In this document: positions 19,661-29,699 of the stretch, piece after piece
How positions within the stretch are numbered: the stretch's first letter is position 1
How the letters are laid out: each line of letters opens with the position of its first letter
Source: Chara braunii
Lineage: Eukaryota; Streptophyta; Charophyceae; Charales; Characeae
Direction of reading: 5' to 3'
NCBI GenBank assembly: GCA_003427395.1
Contig: BFEA01000353.1
Span: 880,203-918,480, forward strand
Length of the DNA stretch: 38,278 nucleotides
The notes under the pieces: model-generated
The model's input: only the letters and a program-made list of their open reading frames with translations
Databases searched by the model: none
Told to the model about the DNA's origin: nothing
Translations under genes and position numbers: made by a program

Positions 19661-20046
19661 TATAAATATATGACGATCACTTCTCACAATCACAGTGGGG
19701 CTCCTTTCAGCCATATATATATGTATGTGAGCGCAGGCAGTCAAATCCAAAGTCTGAATCACCAAACGTACCTGCAATCACATCAAAGATTCAACCAAAA
19801 AGTTCATGCGCTACACGGGGTCAACTTCAACCATTCTCTGCACTCACACCCCTTGCTTTTAGCCATACAAGCCTCACTCTTGGTGCAACTCTCAAAATAA
19901 AATACTCAGTACTTTTCTTTAAATGGCCATTCAAAATAAAGTCCGGGTGAAAACACAACAAAACAATTCAAACCACAGGGCTAAAGCCTTTAGGTTGAGT
20001 GGCAGGAGTGGATTGGAGTTGAATCGTAAACGACGAATCAACAACC
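19661..20046. other. AT-rich non-coding
   Basis: TATA-like words occur (TATAAATATATG near 19661, ATATATATATG near 19715), but no associated gene or LTR was identified. Confidence 0.4.
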
Positions 20047-20152
20047 GGCCTGTTATCAGTGATAACAGAAGATGATCCTTGTAGGATCAAGCTGAATCTA
20101 ATCCTGATCCTGAATCGGAACGATCAAGACGACCTGTATCACAAGACAGGCC
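20047..20152. repeat. cluster of nested hairpins
   Basis: GGCCTGT (20047-20053) and ACAGGCC (20146-20152) can pair around the cluster. Inside are CTGTTATCA-G-TGATAACAG (20050-20068, 9-bp arms) and TGATCCT-TGT-AGGATCA (20073-20089). CCTGT/ACAGG (20133-20150) forms an alternative local stem. Together these could form a branched RNA or cruciform. Confidence 0.6.
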
Positions 20153-20333
20153 AACCCCCAGGCTAGATTATCAGTGTATGGGGAATGAATCTCCATAGCA
20201 CATTCCCACTCAAAATTCTCCTGCAACTAAGTCTAAGCCTACCTCTAAACCAGTGCCCAAGCAAGGTAGACCTATGGCAGAATCTCCCCTATCCAGGGTG
20301 GAACGCCAAAATCGCCACCTGTCAAAATATAAT

Positions 20334-20700
20334 CTAACTCCTTTAAACTAAGAAAATTTCGGAAGCGCTTCCCGTAGGAAAATTGCCTTTTCAGAATTTA
20401 TATCAGCCTGAATACGAAAACAGAAAATAGCCTTCAAATTTCCAAAGTCCAATTTTGTCTAACTCCCTGAATTAGCAAAAATTTTGGCAGCACTCCCTTT
20501 AGAAAAGGAGATTGTCCAGATTTTTACTAAGCTATATATAAAAATTAGACAAGTTGAACTTTGAAAAGTCGAAATTTGACTAACTCCTTGGATTTGCAGA
20601 AATTTCGGCGGCGCTTTCCGTAGAGAAAGTAGCTTACCAAAATTTATACAAAGCCAAGTATAACAAATGATCTCAGAAAATGCGGGAATTGATCTGAGTA
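20334..20700. repeat. three imperfect tandem repeats of about 121-125 bp
   Basis: Units start at 20334, 20459 and 20580, each beginning CTAACTCC. Each contains an AATTT(C/T)GG(A/C)(A/G)GC(G/A)C block followed by a purine-rich stretch and AATTTATA-like text. A fragment of a fourth unit may start near 20735 (CCAACTCCTATCGC). Such repeats are common near LTR-element untranslated regions. Confidence 0.75.
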
Positions 20701-20943
20701 AAATAAGGTTAGCTGAGAAAATGCAGAAATTGAACCAACTCCTATCGCTCTAGCACGTGGCGAGCAACTAAAGCAGCTACCTGTCAAACTGAAACTNAGA
20801 CTAAGTAGCGATCTCACTCAGCCACATGCAAGGCCAAACCACAAGGGTAAGTACTCTCACCAGCCCAAGTCAACCTTATCAAACAATAGTTCGTAGTCTT
20901 TCAATGATTTGCCCCTTTATACCCAGCTTACATAAGGCATAAA

Positions 20944-20977
20944 GTCAGGCCACCCAAACTTATGGGACATGCCTAAC
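20944..20977. repeat. CCCAAACTTATGGG hairpin, unit 1
   Basis: Core CCCA-AACTTA-TGGG flanked by outer arms GTCAGGC and GCCTAAC, which pair at 6 of 7 positions. See the finding on the covarying hairpin family. Confidence 0.8.
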
Positions 20978-21216
20978 CTTGCCATCGAGTATACACAAAA
21001 CAGAGGGCACAAATACTTCTCTCTTCTTTGGGCATGTGACTAGGCCACCCTGGTCACCCTGAACTGTTTAAGTACCCCAACTTTATATAATTATCTGGAC
21101 TTAGTCTTATAAGGTAGCATATGACTGAACTGATCAACTTAGTTCGAGGTCCAACCTGCCCCCTCTTACCACAAGTTTATTTTTAATTAATACTCTCTTC
21201 AGTTATGATAAGCTAT

Positions 21217-21253
21217 AGTCAGACCACCCAAACTTATGGGACCCTGTCTGACT
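21217..21253. repeat. CCCAAACTTATGGG hairpin, unit 2
   Basis: Core CCCA-AACTTA-TGGG with outer arms AGTCAGAC (21217-21224) and GTCTGACT (21246-21253), a perfect 8-bp pair. It lies just left of the gypsy 2 5' LTR remnant. Confidence 0.85.
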
Positions 21254-21271
21254 AGCCTGTTCTTAAGTAAA

Positions 21272-21726
21272 ATAGTACCAGACTGAGAGAGAGAGAGAGA
21301 GTTCTTCTTCTTCCTCTTCTAAGTCCACCATCTCTTCTTCGCCTCTCACCACCTGACTTCTCAGTATCAGCAGACTACGACAAAGAGAGAGAGTTGTGAC
21401 TTGAGACTTGACGACGTTGGATCCAGACTCGACATTGGGATTCATACATTTTGACGAAGGACTATTTGACGACATTCCCATCTTCCCCTCTTCTTCGTCT
21501 AACCCCCCTCTTCTTCGTCTGTGTATGGTTGGGGTTGGCACATTCTTCCTGTGTGAGGGTCATACCCCTTCACACCATGGAATGATGATGATGATGTATA
21601 TTCGGGGCTGCATTGCAATATTGATTGTTCGGATCATTGGTATCTAAGTCTTCCGCTATGCTATCTTGTACTTTGTATTGAGAGGTCGGTTCTTGTTCTG
21701 GTCTGCACCATTACAATATGCAATAG
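21272..21726 (+). mobile_element. 5' LTR remnant of gypsy element 2
   Basis: Matches the last ~470 bp of the 3' LTR (about 29001-29474): the GA microsatellite, TTGACGACATTCCCATCTTC, ATGATGATGATGATGTAT and TTCGGATCATTGGTATCTAA all correspond. It ends ATTACAATATGCAATA, parallel to the 3' LTR end CAGTATGCAACA, and a primer binding site follows. The first ~700 bp of the LTR are missing. The copies differ by substitutions and a 22-bp indel, so the insertion is not recent. Confidence 0.82.
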
Positions 21727-21728
21727 TT

Positions 21729-21739
21729 TGGTATCGGAG
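21729..21739 (+). promoter_or_regulatory. primer binding site (tRNA-Met type)
   Basis: TGGTATCGGAG follows the LTR end by a few bases. The usual plant LTR-element primer site complementary to initiator tRNA-Met begins TGGTATC with AGAGC after it, so the match is 7 bases followed by partial agreement. A similar word, TGGTATCTAAG, occurs inside the LTR and is therefore not the primer site. Confidence 0.65.
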
Positions 21740-22340
21740 AGGACCTCTCATTCAGAAGACCCGCTTAATCAAGTAACCAGCTTGCTTGATCTATTGATTC
21801 CTCATTAGTAAATCAAGTAGGACTTTGTCAAATCTCTGAATTTTTTTTTTTTTTCTCGCAACAACTATCTGAAAATTTTTTATAATTGCATTTCGTTTTA
21901 CCTGAAATTTCTGATATTAGTATTTCGTTTTCACGCAACAACAATCTGAAAATTTCTGATAAGCGCATTTTGTTTTATCTGAAAATCCCTGATAGTAACA
22001 TTTCGTTTCTCTGATATTTGCATACATAGCTGAAAATTTTTGATGTTAACATTTCGTTTTCTAGGCATATTAGGATAACAATAGAAGTGGTCATATTCTC
22101 GAAAATCGGATTTATTCTTTTCTGAAAATCGAATTTCCATTCTATCTCGCAATTTTTTTTGAAAACCGAAATCTTGCGAAGCCTACCAACATTTCGTTAG
22201 GCATATTCGGAGGTTGCCATATTCTCAAGAACTGGATTTAGTTCTTTTAGGAAATCGCATCTCTACTCTATTTCGCAAAAAAAAAATTCAAGATCGCATT
22301 TGGTGAAAGCCGAAACTTTGCGGAACCTAGCCTAGATTTC
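21740..22340. repeat. AT-rich leader with degenerate tandem repeats
   Basis: From about 21865 to 22060, CTGAAAATTT..TGAT and CATTTCGTTTT recur several times. From 22062 a ~135-bp unit beginning AGGCATATT is present twice (second copy near 22199). No coding potential. It lies between PBS and gag in gypsy 2, where untranslated leader is expected. Confidence 0.6.
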
Positions 22341-22365
22341 GTTCATAGTACTCTTCTGACATGTC

Positions 22366-22480
22366 NNNNNNNNNNNNNNNNNNNNNNNNNNNNNNNNNNN
22401 NNNNNNNNNNNNNNNNNNNNNNNNNNNNNNNNNNNNNNNNNNNNNNNNNNNNNNNNNNNNNNNNNNNNNNNNNNNNNNNN
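22366..22480. other. assembly gap (115 N)
   Basis: Undetermined bases, followed by a 14-base A-run. Part of the gypsy 2 leader is therefore unknown. Confidence 0.99.
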
Positions 22481-22615
22481 AAAAAAAAAAAAAAGGGAAG
22501 TAGTCCTCTTTTATTTTTTTTATTTTTTATCTGTTGATTAGGGCCGGGAGGAAAGTATTGTTGGGCTGGTACCCTACCTGCGTTTTCCCTCCCACCCACC
22601 CCTTTGCATGCATTT

Positions 22616-22800
22616 CGCCACGTCAGCAGTGCCACGTTAGCAACAGTGCCACGTCAGCAGTGCCACGTCAACAACAGTGCCATGTCAGCAGTGCCACGTC
22701 AACAACAGTGCCATGTCAGCAGTGCCACGTCAGCGGTGCCACGTTAGCAACAGTGCCACGTCAGCAGTGCCACAATGCCACATCAGCAGTGCCCTGCCAC
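22616..22800 (+). repeat. GCCACGTCAGCAGT minisatellite directly before gag
   Basis: About a dozen units of 13-17 bp alternating between GCCACGTCAGCAGT and GCCACGTCAACAACAGT (with GTTAGC variants) run up to the gag start. The core word is the same as in the 31-bp arrays at 6000, 17400 and 18300, although the surrounding sequence differs. TGACGTGG on the complement is an ACGT-type bZIP word. Confidence 0.85.
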
Positions 22801-22801
22801 C

Positions 22802-24304
22802 ATGATAGGCTCAACTCTGGGCATGCTAGGCCAACTGGCCAACGAGTCCATTGCCGAGTACAAACAGCGGTTCCAGACTCAGCTCGCACTGATCGAGGCC
22901 GAGGAACAGCGCCGGGTGACAGCCGAGGCTGTCCGCCTACAGGCTGAAGCGGCGGCAACAGCTAAGAAGCAGCGACTTCAAGTCGAAGCTGAAGCAGATA
23001 CCCAGGCACGCCGCAAGGAGGCCCAGGATCTGCTACAGCGGCATGAATCCACCAGCATAGAAAAGCTCAAGTTTTGGCACTTTGAACCATCCGAGGAGCA
23101 CGACGACGCGACACCGGAGGAGCAGCACAAGGAATTCATGGCCAAGCTCGTGACCCGGTTGGTCTACACTTGTAACCACATGCAGTTCGAGCTGGCGAAC
23201 CTCCAGCGGGCCGTACGGAACCACAAGGCTCAGCACGAGGATGCAGCACAAGAATCGGAACGAGTTGATCACGTAGTCGCAATGCTCGGCGACATCAATA
23301 CCTTCGCTGCACCAGCCACCATCAGCAATCAGCTGGACACCATGAAGACCGAGGTTCAGCAACTGCACCAGCTGCCTAACAAGGATGGCAACGCCGTGCA
23401 ACACTACAAGATGCCGACATTCCAAATCCAGAAGTTCGATGATTATACGCATCAAGACCCAGTCCTCTGGTGGGAGGGCTTTACAACGCAACTTCGGATT
23501 CTGTTCGTCGCCAAGCACGCGTACATCGGCACACTGTTCCTCAACTGAAAGGGCGGATGCCAGATCTGGTTGAGCCACCTGGCAACCGTCGACGTCGCAG
23601 ATCTGAAAGATAAGATCTCTTGGGAAGAGTTAACACGGCTATGGAAGAAGCGGTTCATCGTGGACGACGCCCTGACGCTCGCCATCAACCGCCTCTTCGG
23701 CATGATGCAAGGCAACACATCGACACGTGACTGGCTCACGAAATGGCAAAAGATCGCGGCAACGCCCGATCTTGACTTGCCATTTTTGCATCTGCGCCGC
23801 GAGTTCTACAACCGGTCATGTGCCGCCTTGAGCCTTGCACTTGGTGATTGCGAGCAATACGCGACCTTCGCCGAAATCATCGACAAGGCAAGGGAGATTA
23901 TCAAGACCAACAGGGCAGCTGCACATGAGAAATCAGCATGGCAGCCAACCTATGTGGAGAAGGTGAAAACTGGTCCGCGGTCGTAGCATGTCGCTGCAGT
24001 CCAATCGGACAACATTGTGGAAGACCCGGCAGCCACCCAAGCGTCACATGAGGGAGATCAGGTGGCTGCTGTCCAGCCGCGAAGCAACAACAAGTCCCGA
24101 GGAAACGGGAAGGCAAAAACCGCATCGCCGGCCGGAAATGGACAGCCAGCACCATGGGTCAAGTTTCACTTGACCGAGGCGGAATACAAATGGCGCGGCC
24201 GCTACGGCTGCTGCTATTGGTGCAACAGCACCAAGCACAAGACCTCCCAATGCCCGGATCAAGGCAAGGAGGATGTTCGGCCTCGTATCAACTCGGGAAA
24301 CTGA
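22802..24304 (+). pseudogene. gypsy 2 gag with CCHC knuckle, two in-frame stops
   Basis: The ATG at 22802 follows CCACC, a good eukaryotic start context, and comes right after the minisatellite. An earlier ATG at 22775 lies within the repeat. The N-terminus is an Ala/Glu-rich coiled coil (EEQRRVTAEAVRLQAEAAAT). The capsid region includes HYKMPTFQIQKFDDYTHQDP and RLFGMMQGNTSTRDWLTKWQ. The zinc knuckle CYWCNSTKHKTSQC fits C-X2-C-X4-H-X4-C. The frame is interrupted by TGA at 23546 and TAG at 23984 and ends with TGA at 24302. Pol continues in another phase, so either gag ends here naturally or an indel occurred near the Ns at 24311-24353. Confidence 0.88.
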
Positions 24305-25233
24305 GTTCCGNGGGAGGTGAGGCGACTCCACCTCTCACTCCGCCAGATTCGNCNGCCTTGCTAGCGGCCTCCTACACATCTGGGGAGGATGCGAATGTCG
24401 CAAGCCCTCGGTACACTTACGAGGACTATGCTGTCCACTTGGTCCCANNGTTGGACCAACCGCTCCACGTGCAACAATCTACCACATGCACGGTTTCATC
24501 ACCATCGGCAACCGATTCGGCAGCTTCGCCGCCATCTATCGCCGGGGATTCAACGTCATGGTCAAGACTTAAAGAGCTCGACCCGTTGACATTTGCGGAC
24601 TTCCAATGGATGCCCCTTCCCCGGTCCGTTCGATTGCCGAAACCGCATTGCAACGTGCTCATGGCACAATTGCGGGATTACTTGCACACTGCAGTACCAA
24701 CTCCGTTGATGGACGTCGGAGTAGAGGTTGTCGACCTTCACACCTACATTGTGAAGATCGACAGCGAGTTCAAGACACAACGGTACGACGACATCGACAC
24801 ACCATTGTTATATGTACGTATTTAGATCGGAGAGGCGACCTGCAGCGCTTTGATCGATTGCGGAGCATCTCGCAACTACATGAGCCAGGACTTTATGGTA
24901 CGCGCCAGCCTTGGCCCACGCGTTCGGAGGAAGTCCCAGCCTACGCAAGTCACGTTGGCAGACGGTCACACGCACAAGTCAATCGACCGGTGCATAGATG
25001 ATGTCCCCGTGTACTTTGCCCCGCATGCAAGCGAGGCGGTGTCCTTCGATATCTTGGAAACCAAATTCGACGTGATCTTGGGCATGTCATGGTTGCGAAG
25101 CGAGGATCACCCGGTGAACTTCTACCGGCGCACCGTTCACGTTCGTGATCGGAACGGAGTACTAGTCCCATGCACGGTAGCTTCTCCTCACCCTTCGATC
25201 AGCTGCCACGTGGTGTCTGCCGCAAGCATGTGA
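24305..25233 (+). pseudogene. gypsy 2 pol linker and aspartic protease
   Basis: In the pol phase. A Ser/Pro-rich linker (TPPSIAGDST-like composition) precedes the protease, whose active site is LIDCGASRNYMS and whose second signature is FDVILGMSWL. The D-C-G-A-S motif replaces the usual D-S/T-G. TAG at 24823 lies just before the protease and TGA at 25231 just after it. Several undetermined bases (24311, 24352, 24354, 24448-24449) fall in the linker. Confidence 0.88.
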
Positions 25234-26400
25234 GCTTCCATCATCAGAGACGACATCGAGGAGATGGGGGTGTGTTTTCTCCACACCCTCCCGGCCCATG
25301 ACGCTTCATCGACGGACTCATCTTCGGACCCACGCATCATCGAGCTTCTCGACGCCTACGGCGACGTGTTCGAAGGCCCGCACGGAGTTGTACCGGACCG
25401 GCCCATCCGCCACGAGATCGTCGTCGAGGACGGGGCTATACCTCCGCGTGGTTGCATCTACCGAATGAGCGAGGAAGAGTTAAGTGTGCTCCGGGCACAA
25501 CTCGACGACCTTCTGGAGAAAGGCTGGATTCGGCCTAGCTCATCGCCATACGGTGCTCCAGTTCTCTTCGTCCGGAAGAAGAACAAGGATTTGCGGTTGT
25601 GCATCGATTATCGCAAGCTCAACGCGCAAACGATCAAAAATGCCGGCCCTCTTCCATGCATCGACGACCTCCTTGAACGGCTAGGCGGCGCCAAGTTTTT
25701 CTCCAAGCTTGACCTCAAGTTGGGATATCACCAACTCGAGATTCGGCAGGAGGACCGCTACAAGACCGCGTTTAAGACGCGATATGGGCAGTTCGAATGG
25801 CTGGTTATGCCATTTGGCCTTACGAATGCCCCGGCCACTTTCCAAGCGGCTATGACAACGGAGTTCCGACACATGCTGGATCAATTCGTACTTATCTACC
25901 TCGACGACATCCTGGTGTACAGTCGGAGTTTGGACGAGCATGTGGAACACCTGCGCACCGTTTTGGAGCGGCTACGACAAGCCAAGTACAAAGCCAACCG
26001 CGACAAATGCGAATTCGCGCGGCAGGAGCTGGAGTACTTAGGACATTATGTGACGCCGCAAGGCATCCGTCCGCTTGCGGACAAGATCGAGGCCCTCCAC
26101 GTATGGCCCGAGCCCACCAACACCACGGACGTCCGTTCATTCATGGGGTTGGCGGGCTACTATCAGCGATTCATCACCGCATACTCAAGGATTGCTGCAC
26201 CTATAACGAGATTACAATCGCCAAAGGTGTCATTCGTATTCGATGACGACGCACGCCGGTCATTCCAAGCACTTAAGACGGCGATGCTCATGGCACCCGT
26301 CCTTAGCATATATGGCCTCACCCTGCCTACGAGAGTGACAACCGACGCTTCCAGCTATGGCATTGGGGTAGTCTTGGAACAGCACGACGGCGACGACTAG
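25234..26400 (+). pseudogene. gypsy 2 reverse transcriptase and start of RNase H
   Basis: Same phase as the protease. RT motifs: KGWIRPSSSPYGAPVLFVRK, LRLCIDYRKLN, FFSKLDLKLGYHQLEI, WLVMPFGLTNAPATFQ and the catalytic IYLDDILVYS. The connection has YLGHYVTPQGI and MGLAGYYQRFI. RNase H begins with VTTDASSYGIGVVLEQ (first catalytic Asp). The frame is cut by TAG at 26398 but continues in phase afterwards. Confidence 0.95.
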
Positions 26401-27003
26401 CACCCTGTGGAGTATTTCAGCCACAAAGTGCCTCCCATCAATTCGCTTGATGATGCAAGGAAGAAGGAGCTGCTCGCGTTCGTGATGGCTCTCAAGCGAT
26501 GGCGGCACTTCCTCCTTGGGCGTCGTAGGTTCACATGGGTCACGGACAACAACCCATTGACCTATTACAAGACGCAGGATACGGTGAGCAGCACGATCGG
26601 ACGATGGATGTACTTCATCGACCAATTTGACTTCACACCGAAACATCTCCCCGACCTCTCCAATCGCGCAGCAGATGCACTCTCGCGAAGACCCGATCTT
26701 TGCGCCATGACACATCATGCCTTCGCATTCGACGAGGAACTCCAGCGACACTTCATCCGGGGCTATGAGTTTGATCCGGATTTCGCCATATTGCATGCGC
26801 AACTATCTTCGGATCACCCGCCGGCCAGCCACTATCGCATTGCCGACGGGTACTTGCTCCTCCACTCGAGAGGCAAGGACTTACTATGTGTCCCACGAGA
26901 CCGTCGTCTTCGGACTCGCCTTCTCGGGGAGTACCATGACTCGCGACTCGCCGGCCATTTCGGAGTCAACCGCACTATTGCACAGCTTCGACAACGATTC
27001 TGA
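26401..27003 (+). pseudogene. gypsy 2 RNase H end and integrase zinc domain
   Basis: In phase with RT. RNase H: VEYFSHKVPP, KKELLAFVMALKRWRHFLLG (Glu), TWVTDNNPLTYY (Asp), NRAADALSRR (Asp), so all catalytic residues are in place, unlike gypsy 1. Integrase HHCC starts with EYHDSRLAGHFGVNRTIAQL. It is cut by TGA at 27001, where the family usually has an aromatic residue before WPD. The CXXC pair (CDSCEVC) follows in phase. Confidence 0.93.
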
Positions 27004-28282
27004 TGGCCCGACCTCATTATCGATGTCACTCGGTATTGCGACTCTTGTGAAGTTTGCCGACGAAGCAAGCCCCGCAATCGCAACCCCTACAGCGAGTTGC
27101 GCCCGATGCCTATCCCACGGAAACCCGGCCTCTCCATTGCCATGGATGTCACCGGACCATTTCCCCGCGATCGCCTCGGGCACGACGGCATCCTCACAGT
27201 TGTGGACCGTTTGAGTAAGTATGCACGTTTTCTCCCTTGCAAGTACTACTCCACGGCTCCCGAGCTGGCACGCCTTTTGCACACCAGTTGGATTTGCGGC
27301 CACGGTGTACCGGAAGACATAGTCAGCGACCGCAACACTTGCTTCATGTCGACATTTTGGACTGCTCTCATGCAGGAGTCCGGCACGAAGATGAAATCGA
27401 GTTCGGCTCGGCATCCACAGACGGACGGGCAAACGGAGCGGGCACATCAAACCGCTAAAATGATGCTTCGTACGCTCATCCGTCCGGACCAGAAAGATTG
27501 GGTTGACCGCCTCCCCGACATCGAGTTCGCCTACAACACTTCGGTGCACCCGGCGATCGGTGTGACTCCATTCGAGTTGCACCACGGTGGACGGAAAGGC
27601 CGTATCTTCGGCGACCTTCTCCTACCATGACCAGCCGACATCGATGCCGCTTGCTCTCCCGCTTCCGTCCGGAAGTACAGGGAATTGCTGGCTCAAGCCC
27701 GCGCGAATATGCAAAAGGCTCAAGTCCGCATGCAGCAAGCCAACAGGCGTCGCGTGCCATGTCCCATCCGCGTCTGATCTGGTTTGGGTCTCCGCGGAAG
27801 AGTTTGCACTGGAACAGGATGTTTCACGCAAACTGCTTCCTAAGTGGTTTGGACCATGGCCCGTAACATCAGCCGTGGGCGATGAGCCCGATGGCCCTTC
27901 ATTTGTGATCAACATCCCCCCGCATCTGATGGTCCATCCAGTCTTTCACGCCTCGAAGCTGGCAACATATACACCAGCTAAGAACGACGACTTTTCGGGC
28001 CGACGATCGCAGGACCCTCCATCTATGGATGGTCATCAGGAAGTTGACCGCGTCATCACGGATCGCAAGTACGGCAGTAAGCCTCGACAGTACAAAGTTA
28101 CATTCAAAGCATGCGATCCCGACGACACTCGGTGAATTTCAAGAACAGATTTGAAAGCATCCGCACCGCTGATCTATGCTCACTACGAGCGACAAAGGAT
28201 AGCTCAGGGACCTTCACGACCTGCCCCTCCCACCCGGACTGTGGTCCCTCCCTCATACAGACAGCTTCGCCCTCGCAGGTAA
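27004..28282 (+). pseudogene. gypsy 2 integrase core and chromodomain-like tail
   Basis: The integrase core has its DDE residues in AMDVTGPFP, IVSDRNTCFMS and HPQTDGQTERAHQT. TGA at 27628 interrupts it, and a one-base shift near 27765 moves reading to a second phase (DLVWVSAEEFALEQDVSRKL, HPVFHASKLATY). The tail EVDRVITDRKYGSKPRQYKV resembles a chromodomain. TGA at 28133 interrupts it again, after which a plausible open stretch continues to the natural-looking stop TAA at 28280-28282, 13 bp before the PPT. Confidence 0.9.
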
Positions 28283-28294
28283 GCTCGGTCTTTC

Positions 28295-28305
28295 AAGGAG
28301 GGGGG
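28295..28305 (+). promoter_or_regulatory. polypurine tract
   Basis: AAGGAGGGGGG lies immediately 5' of the TG that opens the 3' LTR, the standard site for plus-strand priming. Confidence 0.9.
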
Positions 28306-29474
28306 TGTGTGGCATACTGCGTAGCCACACGGGCGTGCAGGGCCCGTCCCGCATTCTTAGCCTAAAAGCCTAGAAATAAGGGCTTGCAAGCCCCATGTCG
28401 TTTCAGCCTGAAAACTGAAAACGAGGGTCTGCAGGCCCTATTTCGTTTTCGGCCTAAAACAGGGTTTTTCAGCCCTGAGGCTTTTCAGCCTGAAACGTAG
28501 GGCCACTTTCGGGCCCTCATAAGATCGACCTGCCCTAACACTCAGGCATAAAACCAGGGCTTCGGGAACAAGCTATTTCTGGCCTGTTCCCATGACAGCC
28601 TCAAGCAGGAGCTGCAGCCGCAGCCCCTGACTCCCTTCGGCATTGGCAAGAGCAGCCTCCTGGACGGCCTCGCCCTGCAGTCAGGAGGCAGGCCGAGAAG
28701 TACATAGGGAGTTCCCATGCACTTCACGGGTAAGTAGTTGGACAAAAGGCAGGAGTAGTCTTCAGGATTCGGCCGCAGCACTCAGGAGGAGCGCTGCAGG
28801 AGTAGCTTAGCGCCAGCAGTAATCTTCAACACTGGGGGCTAGTAGCCATAGCAGTAGTCTTCAGCGTTGGGCGCTAGTAGGTGGTAGTAGTAGTGTTGGG
28901 GAGAGATGGCTGGCGGAGGCCAGTGAGACTTACCTGTGGCGCCATAGCTCCAGCTCCATCTTCGAGGTACCTACATCAAGGCGCCAACTTCACAGGTTAG
29001 TACCGGACTGAGAGAGAGAGAGAGAGTTCTTCTTCTTCCTCTTCTAAGTCCACCATCTCTTCTTCCCCTCTCACCACTTGACTTCTCAGTATCAGCGGAC
29101 TACGACAGAGAGAGAGAGTTGTGACTTGAGACTTGACGACATTGGATCCAGACTCGACATTGGGATTCAGACATTTTGACGAGGGACTATTTGGGCCTGT
29201 GTGAAGACTGGTGTTGACGACATTCCCATCTTCCCCTCTTCTTCATCTAACCCCCCTCTTCTTCGTCTGTGTATGGTTGGGGCTGGCGCATTCTTCCGGT
29301 GTGAGCGCCAGACCCCTTCACACCATGGAATGATGATGATGATGTATGTTCAGGGCTGCATTGCAATATTGATTGTTCGGATCATTGGTATCTAAGTCTT
29401 CCGCTACGCTATCTTGTACTTTGTATTGAGAGGCCGGTTCTTTTTTCTGGTCTGCACCGTTACAGTATGCAACA
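28306..29474 (+). mobile_element. 3' LTR of gypsy element 2, 1169 bp
   Basis: Begins TGTGTGGCATACTG directly after the PPT and ends CAGTATGCAACA. The ends are inverted repeats of each other (GCATACTG/CAGTATGC plus TG...CA), which fixes the boundaries. The last ~470 bp recur as the 5' LTR remnant. Inside are GGGCC-rich palindromic blocks (28330-28530), a GA microsatellite near 29011 and a (GAT)n-like stretch near 29330. The right flank begins CTGAG, but a matching left target duplication cannot be checked because the 5' LTR is truncated. Confidence 0.9.
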
Positions 29475-29506
29475 CTGAGCCACCCAAACTTTTGGGACAT
29501 GCTCAG
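29475..29506. repeat. CCCAAACTTATGGG-type hairpin, unit 3
   Basis: Outer arms CTGAGC (29475-29480) and GCTCAG (29501-29506), perfect 6 bp. The core reads CCCAAACTTTTGGG. Starts at the base after the LTR end. Confidence 0.85.
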
Positions 29507-29560
29507 ACCTCCTCGTTCAGAACCAAAGGAAACATAAGAAACCCAAAGTAAACAGGGCAA

Positions 29561-29592
29561 CCAAGCCACCCAAACTTATGGGACATGCTTGG
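29561..29592. repeat. CCCAAACTTATGGG hairpin, unit 4
   Basis: Outer arms CCAAGC (29561-29566) and GCTTGG (29587-29592), perfect 6 bp, around the constant core. Confidence 0.85.
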
Positions 29593-29635
29593 CTCGTATA
29601 AAAATCAACCACAGACAGCCCTCGCAAGTCAAAGC

Positions 29636-29671
29636 AATCAGACCACCCAAACTTATGGGACATGTCTGATT
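29636..29671. repeat. CCCAAACTTATGGG hairpin, unit 5
   Basis: Outer arms AATCAGAC (29636-29643) and GTCTGATT (29664-29671), perfect 8 bp, around the constant core. Confidence 0.85.
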
Positions 29672-29699
29672 CTCCAAGCAATTCCAAAATAAAACACAG

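Larger units (their letters stand above)
21272..29474 (+). mobile_element. Ty3/gypsy retrotransposon 2 (chromovirus-like), decayed
   Basis: About 8.2 kb: 5' LTR remnant, PBS, leader, gag with zinc knuckle, protease, RT, RNase H, integrase, chromodomain-like tail, PPT and full 3' LTR. Long open stretches in one phase are interrupted by single stop codons, plus a shift between gag and pol and one near 27765. It is flanked on both sides by members of the CCCAAACTTATGGG hairpin family, which suggests that it inserted into an array of them. Confidence 0.93.

Noticed and set aside
22616-22800. CRISPR-like repeat array
   Set aside because: Units are contiguous and degenerate with no unique spacers, and the setting is eukaryotic; it is a minisatellite.
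23033-23578. 181-residue minus-strand frame
   Set aside because: Antisense shadow of the gypsy 2 gag.
28015-28040. CTGATGA on the minus strand in the gypsy 2 chromodomain region
   Set aside because: A short stem could follow, but GAAA and the cleavage site are missing and the sequence is explained by coding.
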